A stretch of 64,000 nt of DNA, taken from UBA1794 sp031552405 (lineage in GTDB: Bacteria; Bacteroidota; Bacteroidia; Bacteroidales; Bacteroidaceae). Within the stretch, counting starts at the first letter, position 1, and every line of letters begins with the position of its first letter. This document shows, piece by piece, positions 36,138-45,700 of this stretch. The position numbers were made by a program, and so were the translations under genes. The DNA lies in the NCBI GenBank assembly GCA_031552405.1, contig JAVBMN010000026.1, forward strand, positions 1 to 64,000, in the 5' to 3' direction. The notes below the pieces were generated by a model, which saw only the letters and a list, made by a program, of their open reading frames with translations, did no database searches and was not told the DNA's origin.

Positions 36138-36725
36138 ATGGAAACTTTAGAAGGAACAAACATTTCGGCACCGGTAGTGCCTTTCAGTGATCAGGACACC
36201 CACCCCACGCACGATGCGCAATACGGCCGTGGTGGCTGGCGTGAGGTAACCACCCTTGCAGAGCGTGATGCTATTCCGGCAGACCGTTTGCGCAACGGAT
36301 CCGTATGTTACGTGCAGTCAGAAGATACTCCTTATATATATAAGGATAGTGTGTGGACAAAGCTGTTAGGAACAAACGGGTCTTTGGCCGGAAATCAGAA
36401 ATACGCCACGGTAGGTTATACCGGTACTCAGGTCAATATTGCAGGAAAAGACTTTCCTTATGCAAAAGTATATTTGGATAAAACCGCATCACTGACTCAG
36501 TATCTGAATATCCATGGAGTAGAAAACGGCGATTGTGGAAGAATCCTTTTCTTCCAGCCCGGCGGAGTTACGCTTAACCGTGGAAAGACGGGAATAAACG
36601 GCGCCAGTGGTGCTACTCTGCAAGGCACTCTCACTGTGCCCTCTACAGCAGGAAGCATATCCCTTGTGGACTGGTGGGCATTACCGGGAGGTGTAGTAAC
36701 TGTACGTTCCTATACCCTGGTTTAG
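36138..36725 (+). CDS. Hypothetical protein, phage-tail-like
   Basis: 195 aa, no signal peptide, no membrane segment. The N-terminal third (GGWREVTTLAERDAIPADRL followed by RNGSVCYVQ) resembles short linker modules of Bacteroides phage and prophage tail or fibre proteins. The C-terminal half is Gly/Thr-rich and probably all beta (TVGYTGTQVNIAGKDFPYAKVYLD; LQGTLTVPSTAGSISLVDWW). No other phage genes are near. It lies just inside the left direct repeat and upstream of the LRR genes. Function unknown; the tail-like reading is a weak similarity judgement. Confidence 0.6.
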   Translation: METLEGTNISAPVVPFSDQDTHPTHDAQYGRGGWREVTTLAERDAIPADRLRNGSVCYVQSEDTPYIYKDSVWTKLLGTNGSLAGNQKYATVGYTGTQVNIAGKDFPYAKVYLDKTASLTQYLNIHGVENGDCGRILFFQPGGVTLNRGKTGINGASGATLQGTLTVPSTAGSISLVDWWALPGGVVTVRSYTLV

Positions 36726-36818
36726 TTTTCAATGTACTAAAACAAATAAATTATGGCTACAATATCATGCCATTTTTAATAATTTCACCTTTTTCTTTGT
36801 ACAAAGAATAATATAACT

Positions 36819-36843
36819 TATCTTTGATATCTATAATATCAAA
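36819..36843 (+). promoter_or_regulatory. Promoter of the first LRR gene with overlapping inverted repeat
   Basis: TATCTTTG (36819-36826) is a -7 element 50 bases before the ATG. The inverted repeat TTTGATAT (36823-36830), 5-base spacer, ATATCAAA (36836-36843) overlaps the -7 element and the expected start point, so it could be an operator. Confidence 0.6.
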
Positions 36844-36876
36844 AGTCAAATACATAATACACTAAATCCTAAGATT

Positions 36877-39513
36877 ATGACACTACAATCATTACATTTT
36901 CTTTTTAGAAGGGTAGCATTGGCAATATTATTAATGTTTCCAGCATTGCTACTGCACTCCCAAATGATATTTAGTGTAGATAATATTACTTATCATATAA
37001 TTACTGCGAATAAAGTAGAAGTGGTAAACAACAGTAAAGATAGATACACTGATACAATCATTATTCCCGATAGCGTTTACTATAATGAAACAAATTATAA
37101 AGTGACAGCTATTGGCACATCGGCTTTCAAAAATTGTTATGAATTGCTTTCAGTTACTTTGCCTGACGGAATAACTCAGATCAAAGATTCTGCATTCTAT
37201 GGTTGTAACAATATAGACACATTCATATTACCAGGCAATCTGGAGGGTATGGGAAAAGCCACTTTCGAATATTGTAAAAACCTTGTTTCAGTAACTATTT
37301 CCAAAAATTTAAAGATAATCCCTGAAAAAGCTTTCGCAAATTGTCTCAGCCTTCACTCCCTTACCATTCCCGAGGGGGTACTACATCTTGAAGAAGCAGC
37401 GTTTATAGGCTGTTTCGGACTAATTGATATAAAGCTACCAGAAAGTCTGGAAAGTTTGGGAAGAGCAGTTTTCGATGATTGTTGGAATCTTACTTCGGTG
37501 AATATACCTAAAAAGATAACGACGATTCCTGAATATGCTTTTTCATATTCACCAAAACTGATCTCCGTAAGCATTCCTAAAGGTGTTAAAACGATTGAAG
37601 CTAGGGCTTTTCAAGGTTGTTATGCTCTAATCAATATTACATTACCAGAAGGAATCACTGCTATTAAAAGTGGGGCTTTCGCGGCTTGCAGTGCACTTAA
37701 CATAACACTACCGAGAAACTTAACAGAAATAGGAGACCATGCTTTCTATGCATGTGATAGTCTTACTTCTATTACCATTCCCGGATCTGTCAAGGTTATT
37801 TCGGAGTCTGCTTTTGAAGAGTGTCACAATCTAACATCTCTCAATTTATCTGAAGGAATAACAAGAATTGAACAGAATGCTTTCAAAGACTGTGAAAAGC
37901 TTACCGCCATTACTATTCCAAGGAGCTTAGAGTCTATTTCAGGTTCTGCTTTTTCCGGATGCACTAAATTGGCATATGTCAAGGCTTGTACCCTACTTCC
38001 CCCTATCCTATCTCCTTCTGCATTTGAAACAGCTATAATGTCTGTTCTTTATGTGCCGGAGGAAGCCATTACTACTTATAGCCAAGCTGATGTATGGAAA
38101 GATTTTAAATGTCTCCTGCCAAGCGATTCCACTTCCATTCTATTTGAATCAGAAGGATTGCTATATGAAAGCCTTTCTGGCTCGGAAGCAAAAGTAGTAA
38201 GACGATACCCGGATTACAAGGGCGAGATTATAATTCCGGAATCTGCCACATATAATGGAGTTACTTATACAGTTACTGAGGTTGGAGCTCGAACATTTTC
38301 AGATTGCACAGAGTTGACATCCGTGATAATGCCAAGTACCCTCAAAAGTATTGGACATTCAGCTTTTAGTTCTTCTCCAAACCTTACGTCTCTTACCATT
38401 CCTAAAGAAGTAACCGACATTGGTGAATTTGTTTTTAGCTCCTGCAAAGAACTTGCTTCTATTTCCCTTCCAGAAGGTCTAACCAAAGTTGCATATGGAC
38501 TTTTTGCAGGTTGCCCAAAATTGGTAATGACTTCGCTTCCAGAAGCAATCACAAGTATTGAAGACTGGGCTTTCGCTGAATGCACTGCACTTACTACTGT
38601 TACGATTCCCAAGAGTGTAGCAAACATTGGTGCAAATGCTTTTACGCGCTGTGGAAACCTAACTAACGTTTTTCTTTCAGAAGGAATAGCTAGTATAAAT
38701 GCCTATGCCTTTGCTAGTTGTATAAAGATGAATACAATCAACCTCCCAAACTCTTTAGGATTCATAAGAAGTAACGCTTTTGAGAATTGTTCGGAATTGG
38801 CTTCGGTTGTACTTCCAAAAAGTCTGAAAGTAATTGAAGAATATGCCTTTGCCGGATGCGAAAGACTGACAGCATTTAATGTAGATAAGGATAATCTGAT
38901 ATATACTGTTCTTGATGGAGTATTATTTAATACGGATGCGACATCACTGATTTTATTTCCGCCCGGAAATACGGCAACCTCCTATAAGATTCCCAATGGA
39001 GTGAAGAAAATAGAAACACTGGCTTTTAGTAATTGTCGCGAATTGGCTTCTATTTTTATCCCTGAAGAGATGAAAAGTATTGAGAGGGGCGCATTTCAAT
39101 ATTGTACCGAACTCACTTCCGTAACTATTTATTCTTTAACACCTCCTCTTGTTACAGAGAAAAACGCGTCCAACGATGGCATATTTTCAAGATATGACAC
39201 CCTTTATGTCCCCGTAGGATCTTATCTTGCATACAAAGAAGACCCAGAATGGGGTAAGTTCAAATATATCATTGAACTTTCTCCAGTCTCTGTTCCGGAG
39301 ACTGCTGCTGACAAGTCAGAAGGTATAGCCATTTCCCCTATTGGTTCAGACGGTACATTCACCATCCATTCCGCCACAGATCAAATCATTCCGCTCTATA
39401 ATTCCTCCGGAATATTGGCCAAACAGATTCATTTACAGCAGGGTGAAAACCTGATCACAGATCTTTCTCCCGGCATCTACTTTATCTCCGGACAGAAAGT
39501 GATAATTCCCTGA
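36877..39513 (+). CDS. BspA-like leucine-rich-repeat surface protein, T9SS cargo (copy 1)
   Basis: 878 aa. Signal peptide (VALAILLMFPALLLHSQ), then two modules. Each module opens with a short beta domain (FSVDNITYHIITANKVEVVN; LFESEGLLYESLSGSEAKVV), continues as a run of about 23-residue LRR_5 repeats (pattern LTSVTIPxxVxxIGxxAFxxC), and closes with a cap such as TLYVPVGSYLAYKEDPEWGK. The last 75 residues (TFTIHSATDQIIPLYNSSG to YFISGQKVIIP) look like a T9SS type A sorting domain. Relatives such as BspA of Tannerella forsythia are adhesins binding fibronectin and host cells. Probably co-transcribed with copy 2, 58 bases downstream. Confidence 0.88.
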   Translation: MTLQSLHFLFRRVALAILLMFPALLLHSQMIFSVDNITYHIITANKVEVVNNSKDRYTDTIIIPDSVYYNETNYKVTAIGTSAFKNCYELLSVTLPDGITQIKDSAFYGCNNIDTFILPGNLEGMGKATFEYCKNLVSVTISKNLKIIPEKAFANCLSLHSLTIPEGVLHLEEAAFIGCFGLIDIKLPESLESLGRAVFDDCWNLTSVNIPKKITTIPEYAFSYSPKLISVSIPKGVKTIEARAFQGCYALINITLPEGITAIKSGAFAACSALNITLPRNLTEIGDHAFYACDSLTSITIPGSVKVISESAFEECHNLTSLNLSEGITRIEQNAFKDCEKLTAITIPRSLESISGSAFSGCTKLAYVKACTLLPPILSPSAFETAIMSVLYVPEEAITTYSQADVWKDFKCLLPSDSTSILFESEGLLYESLSGSEAKVVRRYPDYKGEIIIPESATYNGVTYTVTEVGARTFSDCTELTSVIMPSTLKSIGHSAFSSSPNLTSLTIPKEVTDIGEFVFSSCKELASISLPEGLTKVAYGLFAGCPKLVMTSLPEAITSIEDWAFAECTALTTVTIPKSVANIGANAFTRCGNLTNVFLSEGIASINAYAFASCIKMNTINLPNSLGFIRSNAFENCSELASVVLPKSLKVIEEYAFAGCERLTAFNVDKDNLIYTVLDGVLFNTDATSLILFPPGNTATSYKIPNGVKKIETLAFSNCRELASIFIPEEMKSIERGAFQYCTELTSVTIYSLTPPLVTEKNASNDGIFSRYDTLYVPVGSYLAYKEDPEWGKFKYIIELSPVSVPETAADKSEGIAISPIGSDGTFTIHSATDQIIPLYNSSGILAKQIHLQQGENLITDLSPGIYFISGQKVIIP

Positions 39514-39571
39514 GGCAAAGGAAAATTAGGTTTCCCAATAAGTACCAAATGAAGACCTTATCCCTACGATC

Positions 39572-42241
39572 ATGAAACAAAGATTTTATTTACCCCTACG
39601 TAATATCCTTCTAACAGGGTTGATTATGCTTTGCACACTTATCAGTGCTCAAACAACATTTGAGGTGAACAATATTGCGTATTCCATTATCAATAAGAAT
39701 AATGTGGAAGTGGTATGCAAAGAACCGAAGTACGAAGGCAATATTTCAATTCCTGACACTATCGAGTATAGCGGAAACAAATATGAAGTTACAAAAATAG
39801 CCCGAGAGGCATTTTATTATTGCACCGGATTAACTTCGGTTGTTGTACCGCATAGCGTTGACAGTATTGGGGCTATTGCCTTCTCTGGATGTAAGAATCT
39901 GATTTCCGTTTCGCTTTCAGAAGGTTTGAAAAGCATTGGAAATGCTGCTTTTTATGACTGCATTTTACTTAGACATATAGATTTCCCTGAAGGTCTAATT
40001 GAAATTGGGAATGGTGCTTTTACATACTGCCATCGTCTTGATACTATAATTATCCCTCAAAGTGTGATAAGAGTAGGGGGGAGTGCCTTTTCCAATTCTT
40101 ATGAGAAAAGAACTGTCATTTTCCTTGGAGAGGAGACCACTATTGGAACATATGCATTCGGAAACTGTCAGAATCTTGGTTCTGTTTCGCTTCCTAAGAA
40201 ATTAAAACGCATTAGCCCTCAACTTTTTCAAGACTCTAGAGGGATTGCCCATATTGACATACCTGAAAGCGTAACCAATATTGGTAGTTCTGCTTTTTCA
40301 AATTGCATACAAATCTCTTCTATTATCATTCCAAAAGGAGTTGAGACAATCGGTTCCTCGGTGTTTTCGGGTTGTACGAACTTACGTTCTATTACAATTC
40401 CGGAGGGAGTTGAAGAAGTCGGTTCCTGGGCATTTTCGGGTTGTACGAGCTTACATTCTATTACTCTTCCAGAAAACATGACAACTATTGATGAATATGC
40501 TTTTTATAAATCCGGCATATCCTCAATATCCATTCCTGCCAAGATTACAAATATCCGGCAAGGTACTTTTCAAGAATGCCACTATTTATCTTCTGTAACC
40601 CTCCCAGAAAAAGTGAAAAACATTGAAAACAAAGCTTTTGAAAATTGTACAAGTTTAGTCTCGATTGTTATTCCGGAAAGTGTTGAAAACATTGGGCTTT
40701 CGGCTTTTAGGCTTTGTCGCAATTTGATCTCTATAACTATCCCCCGTAGTGTTAAGAACATTAAAGATGACACCTTTGGAGGGTGCCATAAACTATCCTC
40801 AATCATGATTTCGGAAGGTGTGGAAACGATTGCTTGTTACGCTTTCAACTGGTGCGAAGATCTTGCCTCAATTGTTCTTCCTGGGAGCATCAAAGAAATA
40901 GAAGGGGATGCTTTTCTGAATTGCACTAAACTTACTGCCGTAACCATTTGTTCTTCAGTACCTCCTCTTACAGCAAAGAGATACCCACCCAACGATAGCC
41001 CATTTTCAAGACATGACACCCTTTATATTCCTATAGGATCTTATCTCGCATACAAAGAAGACCCGATATGGGGTAAGTTCAAATATATTATTGAACTTAA
41101 TCTGACTTCCATTCTATTTGAATCAGAAGGATTGCTATATGAAAGCCTTTCTGACTCGGAAGTAAAAGTAGTAAGAAGATACCCGGATTACAAGGGCGAG
41201 ATTATAATTCCGGAATCTGCCACATATAATGGAATTACTTATACTGTTACTGAGGTTGGAGATCGAACATTTTCAGAATGCAATGAATTGACATCTGTGA
41301 TAATGCCAAGTACCCTCAAAAGTATTGGATATTCAGCTTTTAGTTCTTCTCCAAAACTTACGTCTCTTACCATTCCTAAAGGAGTGGCTGTCATTGGAGA
41401 ATTTGCTTTTTGCGACTGCAAGGGGCTTACTTCGGTTTCCCTTCCAGAAGGTCTAACCAAAGCTGTATATGGGCTTTTTGCAGGTTGCACAAAATTAGCA
41501 ACGATTTCGCTTCCGGAGTCTATCACAAGTATCGAAGGCTGGGCTTTCGGTAATTGTACTTCACTAACCACTATTATGGTTCCCAAAAGCGTAATAGATA
41601 TTGGTGCGAATGCCTTTACCCGCTGTGAAAATCTGACTGAGGTCATCCTTTCAGAAGGGTTAACTAAGATTGAGGGAGTTGCTTTTTTAGGTTGCATCAA
41701 GATGAATACAATCAACTTTCCTAGCACTTTAGAGCTCATAGGAAGGAATGCCTTTGAAGCTTGCGAACAACTTACTTCCATTGTGTTTTCAAAGAATCTG
41801 AAAGTGATTGAAGGACACCCCTTTGCCGGATGCGAACAACTCGCTTCCGTAACCATTTATTCTTTAACGCCCCCTCTTATTACAGAGAAAGACGCGCCCA
41901 ACGATGGCATATTTTCAAGGTATGACACCCTTTATGTCCCTGTAGGATCTTATCTTGCATACAAAGAAGACCCTGAATGGGGTAAGTTCAAATATATCAT
42001 TGAGCTTGATCTAGTCTCTGTTCCGGAGACTGCTGAAGATCCTCTTGATATCAGCATAAGTGTTGACTTTCTTATGTCCGGCACACTTGTGATCCAGTCT
42101 GCAACAGAACAAACCCTGAACATCTACAACGATGCAGGAATATTCCTCAGGCAAGTGCACCTGCTGCAAGGGGAAAACACTGTTTCCGGTCTCATTCCTG
42201 GGATCTACTTCGTTGGTAAAGAGAAAGTGAGAGTACCTTAG
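39572..42241 (+). CDS. BspA-like leucine-rich-repeat surface protein, T9SS cargo (copy 2)
   Basis: 889 aa, same plan as copy 1: signal peptide (NILLTGLIMLCTLISAQ), two LRR modules, sorting domain (GTLVIQSATEQTLNIYNDAG to YFVGKEKVRVP). The second module from SILFESEGLLYESLSDSEVK is nearly identical at DNA level to the second module of copy 1, while the first modules differ, which points to segmental duplication or gene conversion. Within module 1 one LRR unit has recently been duplicated in tandem (40340-40408 and 40409-40477). Likely an outer-membrane-anchored adhesin. Confidence 0.88.
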   Translation: MKQRFYLPLRNILLTGLIMLCTLISAQTTFEVNNIAYSIINKNNVEVVCKEPKYEGNISIPDTIEYSGNKYEVTKIAREAFYYCTGLTSVVVPHSVDSIGAIAFSGCKNLISVSLSEGLKSIGNAAFYDCILLRHIDFPEGLIEIGNGAFTYCHRLDTIIIPQSVIRVGGSAFSNSYEKRTVIFLGEETTIGTYAFGNCQNLGSVSLPKKLKRISPQLFQDSRGIAHIDIPESVTNIGSSAFSNCIQISSIIIPKGVETIGSSVFSGCTNLRSITIPEGVEEVGSWAFSGCTSLHSITLPENMTTIDEYAFYKSGISSISIPAKITNIRQGTFQECHYLSSVTLPEKVKNIENKAFENCTSLVSIVIPESVENIGLSAFRLCRNLISITIPRSVKNIKDDTFGGCHKLSSIMISEGVETIACYAFNWCEDLASIVLPGSIKEIEGDAFLNCTKLTAVTICSSVPPLTAKRYPPNDSPFSRHDTLYIPIGSYLAYKEDPIWGKFKYIIELNLTSILFESEGLLYESLSDSEVKVVRRYPDYKGEIIIPESATYNGITYTVTEVGDRTFSECNELTSVIMPSTLKSIGYSAFSSSPKLTSLTIPKGVAVIGEFAFCDCKGLTSVSLPEGLTKAVYGLFAGCTKLATISLPESITSIEGWAFGNCTSLTTIMVPKSVIDIGANAFTRCENLTEVILSEGLTKIEGVAFLGCIKMNTINFPSTLELIGRNAFEACEQLTSIVFSKNLKVIEGHPFAGCEQLASVTIYSLTPPLITEKDAPNDGIFSRYDTLYVPVGSYLAYKEDPEWGKFKYIIELDLVSVPETAEDPLDISISVDFLMSGTLVIQSATEQTLNIYNDAGIFLRQVHLLQGENTVSGLIPGIYFVGKEKVRVP
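40340..40477 (+). repeat. Tandem duplication of one LRR unit (2 x 69 bases)
   Basis: Units at 40340-40408 and 40409-40477 share long identical stretches (for example TTTTCGGGTTGTACGA). 69 bases encode exactly one 23-residue repeat, so the frame is kept. It is a fresh repeat gain compared with the other, more diverged units. Confidence 0.85.
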
Positions 42242-42312
42242 AAGGTGCTTTGAATTATCTTTTTAAATGATTATCCGCATGATTCCCCCTTCAAACTTTT
42301 CTTGAACGAAGG

Positions 42313-42399
42313 CTATTTCTTGTAAGGGCGGATTGCATCCGCCCGCTATATAGGTGTTCCTTTATTCGGGCGGATGCAATCCGCCCCTACAAGAAATAG
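42313..42399. repeat. Large inverted repeat (33-base arms), REP-like
   Basis: Arms at 42313-42345 and 42367-42399 are complementary except for one base, around a 21-base loop. Each arm is itself palindromic at its inner end (GGGCGGAT-TGC-ATCCGCCC). The core matches the hairpin at 34880-34901. Typical of paired REP elements mobilised by RAYT-type transposases; no transposase is present here. Confidence 0.75.
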
Positions 42400-42676
42400 G
42401 GCTCAAACCGTAATTCCGGTGCATGCCTTAGAAAGTCATCCATAACCTAGATGTCGCTGCACTGCAGCTCTGGTTATAGATACTTCTATACCATGGACTT
42501 GCGTCCATGGCTACCTAGGACACACCGCATCCGCGGTTTGAAGATAGTTTATTAGCACCGAAATTTCGGCTTGATCCAGAAATAGCCTTCCAATCACAGA
42601 GAGGGAAAATAAGCCACAAAATTATCATTCAATAGAATAATTCTAACACTTTATTTGAAGAATAAGGAATTAAGTT

Positions 42677-42684
42677 TACCTTTG
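42677..42684 (+). promoter_or_regulatory. -7 element of the third LRR gene
   Basis: TACCTTTG, 50 bases before the ATG at 42734; the same promoter-to-ATG distance as for the first LRR gene. Confidence 0.65.
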
Positions 42685-42733
42685 GCTTTTAATAAAGTAG
42701 AAATCTGTAGTGTAACACTTAAAAAGTCAAATT

Positions 42734-45700
42734 ATGAGATCACTTTTACTCTCCTCTTTACGGCGAATATTTTTGGTAGTAGTATGTATACTCCCGACTT
42801 TTCTCCAGGCTCAGACACGGTTTGAGACAAATGATATTGCGTATTCCACGATCAACGAAAACGAGGTAGAGGTGGTAAGCCGGCCCTCAAAGTATGAAGG
42901 ACACGTGGTGATTCCTCAAAATGTAAGCAATGGAAAAACAACCTATCAGGTAACGGCTATTGGAAATTCAGCTTTCAAAGGGTGTGCCAACCTCACTACT
43001 GTCACCATTCCTGAAGGAGTTACGTGCATTAAGGATTCTGTGTTCTATGATTGCTATCTCCTGAACTCAGTAGATTTCCCTCAAAGCCTTACAAGTATTG
43101 GTGCATATGTATTCTACAGTTGTTATAAACTTACTTCACTAACTCTTTCGCAAGGGGTTAAAACAATTGGGGCGAATGCGTTTAAGAGTTGCAGTCAGAT
43201 GGTATCGGTCGTACTTCCGGAGGAGCTGGAAGAGCTTGGTGAATTGGCTTTTACCGGATGTGCCAAGCTGAAAATACTAATTCTCCCCAAAAGCCTGAAA
43301 AGCATAGGGGGTAGTGCTTTCTTTAAATGCTCGGGACTTACTTCAGTCACCTTCTTGGGCAATCGTTTAGAGAGTATTGAAAAGAAAGTGTTTTATGATT
43401 GTTCCAGTCTCACTTCTCTCACTATCCCGGAAGGGGTAAAGAGTATAAAAGAATTTGCATTCTATGGGTGCAGTTCGCTAACTGCGCTTGAACTCCCGGC
43501 AAGTGTTACTGATTGGGGAGACAGCCTGTTGAATAAATGTGACCAACTTACTTCGGTAAAGTTATCACATATATCTCCACCTTCCGCTTTTTTCTCTAAC
43601 GTATTAAAGAGACGAGATCTCACTCTTTATATTCCTCTGGGAACCTATTATAGGTACGCACGCTATTATACTCTCCAAGAAATAGTGGAATATGGCACAG
43701 AAACTCGTTTTGAGATAGATGGGCTAGTTTATTCGATCCTCAATAGCGATGAAGTAGAAGTTTCAGGAGTTACCCGTGAAGGACGCGAAATGGAAAACAG
43801 AGTGGTTCCGAAGGAAATAACCCATAAAGGCCATGTATATCAGGTCACTCAAATAGGTGAGGATGCGTTCCATTCCTATGTAATCCTAAAAACCATTACA
43901 CTTCCAGAGAACATGACACGCCTTGGAGCAAGCGCATTCTATGCGGCTAAGAATCTTACTTCAATCATAATTCCTGAAGGGGTGCCTGCTGTGGAAACTC
44001 GTGCGTTTTATTTTTGCGAGTCTCTGGTGGAAGCAGTAATACCATCCACAGTGAAAAGTATTGAATACGAAGCTTTTGCAGGGAGTTCCAACCTGCGATC
44101 CGTTACGGTTACCGCTATTACTCCAGCTACAATTAATAGCAGCAGCAATTATAGGCCATTTAGTTCTTTACTTGCCACCCTCTATGTACCATTCGAAGCA
44201 TATGACAATTACATGACTGATAATAATTGGAAGAAATATTTTCAGGGAATTATTGGGTACGGCACTGTTCCTTCCGAGTTTAAATTCGAGAAAGAGGGAA
44301 TCGCCTACCGGATGACAGGGCAAAACGAGGTAAGCGTACAAAGCAAGCCCTCCAAGTACAAAGGTTCCCTTGTAATTCCCGATAAAGTAGTTGAGGGAGG
44401 AAAAACATTTCATGTAACTTCTATTGCCAGTTCCGCTTTCGATGAGTGCGAAAATTTGAATTCAGTATCAATCCCAGAAGGTGTGAAGTATATTGAAAGT
44501 GGAGCTTTCAATAGATGTATTGCGTTGACCGAAGTATCCATTCCACAAACACTAAATATCATCGAAAAGAATGCATTCCAGGCGTGCTGGGTACTTCGCA
44601 AAGTTACCCTGCCAACTCAATTAAAAGAACTGGGAGAAGCTGTTTTTCAAGGGTGTGCTTCCTTAGAGTCCGTTTCCATACCTTTGGGGATAAAGAAGAT
44701 TGGTAATGATCTGTTTTATGGATGCACATCCTTGACCTCGATAACTATTCCGGAAACAGTCGAATCGATAGAGAACTGGGCTTTCTGCGGATGCAGCAGT
44801 CTATCCTCCATCACAATACCTAAAAATGTAAAGAGTATAGGAGATTACGCATTTGCAGGCAGTTTCAACCTTATCTCTGTTGATCTTTCCGAAGGCTTGG
44901 AGACTATCGGAAAAAGAGCTTTTGAGAATTGCAGCAGTCTATCCTCTGTCACAATACCGAAAACCGTGGAGACATTGGGTTCCCATGCATTTGCGTACTG
45001 TAACAATCTTCTTGATGTGACCATTCTGGGAGATATAAAAGAAATCAAAGACTACGCATTTGCATATTGTCATAATCTGTTTTACGTGGCTATTTCTGAA
45101 GGTGTCACTTCAGTAGGGCATGCTGCATTTGCAGATTGCTTCAACCTGATTCATGTAACCATCCCCAGCTCAATTACGTTTTATGACACCTATGTGTTCA
45201 ACAATTGCAATAGGTTGTCATCTATCAAATTATCTAATCCGGATCCGGAGGCCTCTTCTGTTTCTTCAAGCATATTTTCAAAAAGTACTACCACCCTCTT
45301 CGTTCCAGTAGGATCATTATCCGCCTTCTCCAGTTCGGATCATTGGAAGTCTTTCAAGGAAATCATTGAATACAACACGGCAACCATGTTGAATGAGGAA
45401 TTTATTGTAGGCAATGTTGCATACCGGTCTATTGGAAACAATGAAGCAGAACTCATCGGATTCCCTATAGACTATAAAGGTGAATATTCTATACCTGCAA
45501 GTGTGACATACAAAGGGGTGACATACCAAGTGACCCGTATCGGTAATTGCGCATTTGCATACTGCAAAGAGTTGATTTCAATTGTGATTCCTGAGGGAAT
45601 TACAAGTATCGGCGAGAAGGCTTTCTACGATTGTCACTACATTGTTTCTGTGGTGCTTCCGAAAAATAGCTTGACCAGTATTGGCAAGCAGGCATTTTAT

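Larger units (their letters stand above)
42242..42733. other. 492-base intergenic region with dispersed hairpins
   Basis: No gene. It holds the large inverted repeat at 42313-42399, then further short hairpins: ACCATGGAC/GTCCATGG near 42491-42511, CCGCATCCGCGG near 42527, and a paired CATAACC/GGTTAT at 42440-42480. They look like fragments of REP-type or decayed mobile elements. The promoter of the third LRR gene is at its right end. Confidence 0.6.
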
